In this document: piece after piece, positions 63,331-64,000 of the stretch | Layout: each line of letters starts with the position of its first letter | Numbering within the stretch: the stretch's first letter is position 1 | NCBI GenBank assembly: GCA_943737045.1 | Contig: CALSFV010000401.1 | Location: forward strand, 124,001-188,000 | Direction: 5' to 3' | Length of the DNA: 64,000 nt | Origin: Parapristionchus giblindavisi | Lineage: Eukaryota > Nematoda > Chromadorea > Rhabditida > Diplogasteridae | Notes under the pieces: model-generated | Databases searched by the model: none | What the model saw: only the letters and a program-made list of their open reading frames with translations | What the model was told of the DNA's origin: nothing | Made by a program: the position numbers and the translations under genes

Positions 63331-64000
63331 AAGTATCAATCTATATCATTATATATTCTATAATGTCTATTGATCTATTCATATTCATTTTCCATCTATC
63401 TACTATCTTCTATTGCTTGAATTGCTTCCATATCTACATTAATATAGATTGAATGAATAATTTCACTTTAAATGCTTATGGGGCGCTATTGGTTACATTT
63501 TTATCTTTGAAAGAATGAAATAAGATCGATATTAAAATTTGATTTTATGATTTTATTTCATTCAGTCAATAATTATTATGACTATGTTATAGTGCATGGT
63601 ATTCTATCATTCTTTTTTTCTTATTTATTTTATTATTATTTTCTTCCTTCTCTATCCATACGTTTTTCATACATTGCCATACCCTCGCAGTGCGAGGATT
63701 GACCAACTGTATAAGGCCCATTTTAGGCCACTTGATCATAGGTCGAAAAGTATGTTACAAAGTACCAAGCCTGACCGGATTTTGAGCCAAAATTTCACAA
63801 AAATCGATAAACCTGACCGGATTTTGAGCCAAAATTTCACAAAAATAGAAAAACCTGACCGGATTTTGAGCCAAATTTGCCAAAAATCGAAAAACGTGAC
63901 CGGATATTGAAAACCGATAACCTAGCTATTCGACCTATGCACTTGATGAAAAAGAAATCTAAAAATGACGATTTTTAAGCGAAAATAACGAAAATAAAAA
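63331..64000. other. probable intron of the RhoGAP gene, no exon seen
   Basis: AT-rich sequence follows the last recognised donor and contains MITE copy 4. Transcription probably continues past the window end. Confidence 0.5.
63737..63939 (+). mobile_element. CATAGGTCGAA-family hAT-like MITE, copy 4
   Basis: It begins CATAGGTCGAA, ends TTCGACCTATG and is flanked by perfect CACTTGAT (63729-63736 and 63940-63947). The interior holds four tandem units beginning cctgaccggattttgagcc, the clean ones about 41-42 bp. Confidence 0.92.

Overview
The window is nuclear DNA from a small-genome, AT-rich animal, most likely a nematode. Multi-exon genes are split by many short introns of about 40-80 bp. They include animal-only families (gamma/delta-sarcoglycan, Inscuteable, a FOXD-type forkhead factor) and a ZP-domain cuticlin whose C-terminal half closely resembles nematode CUT-1-like proteins. 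Assignments rest on motif recognition in conceptually spliced exons; no database search was run.

Layout. 1-1.9 kb: tandem ~150-bp repeats. 1.9-9.0 kb (+): TIM22, with a 5-kb last intron holding several transposable elements and an unidentified minus-strand gene. 9.0-18.9 kb: FOXD-like forkhead gene (-), embedded in very long CT-rich tracts, then a 1.9-kb fold-back element. 18.9-20.1 kb (+): cuticlin-like ZP gene with its middle missing. 21.9-26.6 kb (+): CCT2. 27.1-28.7 kb (-): GILT thiol reductase. 29.2-31.7 kb (-): phospholipid phosphatase. 33.2-35.2 kb (+): alpha-tubulin. 35.8-38.7 kb (+): gamma/delta-sarcoglycan. 39.0-40.9 kb (+): PIG-M. 41.4-42.9 kb (+): DPH5. 43.8-44.6 kb (+): MsrA. 44.8-49.2 kb (-): Inscuteable. 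50.7-51.9 kb (+): small MSP/ASH-like protein. 52.8-53.7 kb (+): secreted EF-hand protein. 53.9-59.5 kb (-): membrane mucin with a SEA region, about fifty 14-residue Thr/Ser/Pro repeats and two vWA-like regions. 61.3-63.3 kb (+): RhoGAP-domain gene. The genes do not form a pathway; they are independent housekeeping, muscle, cuticle and polarity genes.

The most distinctive feature is the transposon content of introns. Four copies of one small non-autonomous element have CATAGGTCGAA-like termini, perfect 8-bp target duplications and a variable-number internal 40-42-bp repeat. At least three further element types also sit in 8-bp duplications (hAT-like), and others sit in TTAA or 2-bp duplications. 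Several are nested inside one another.
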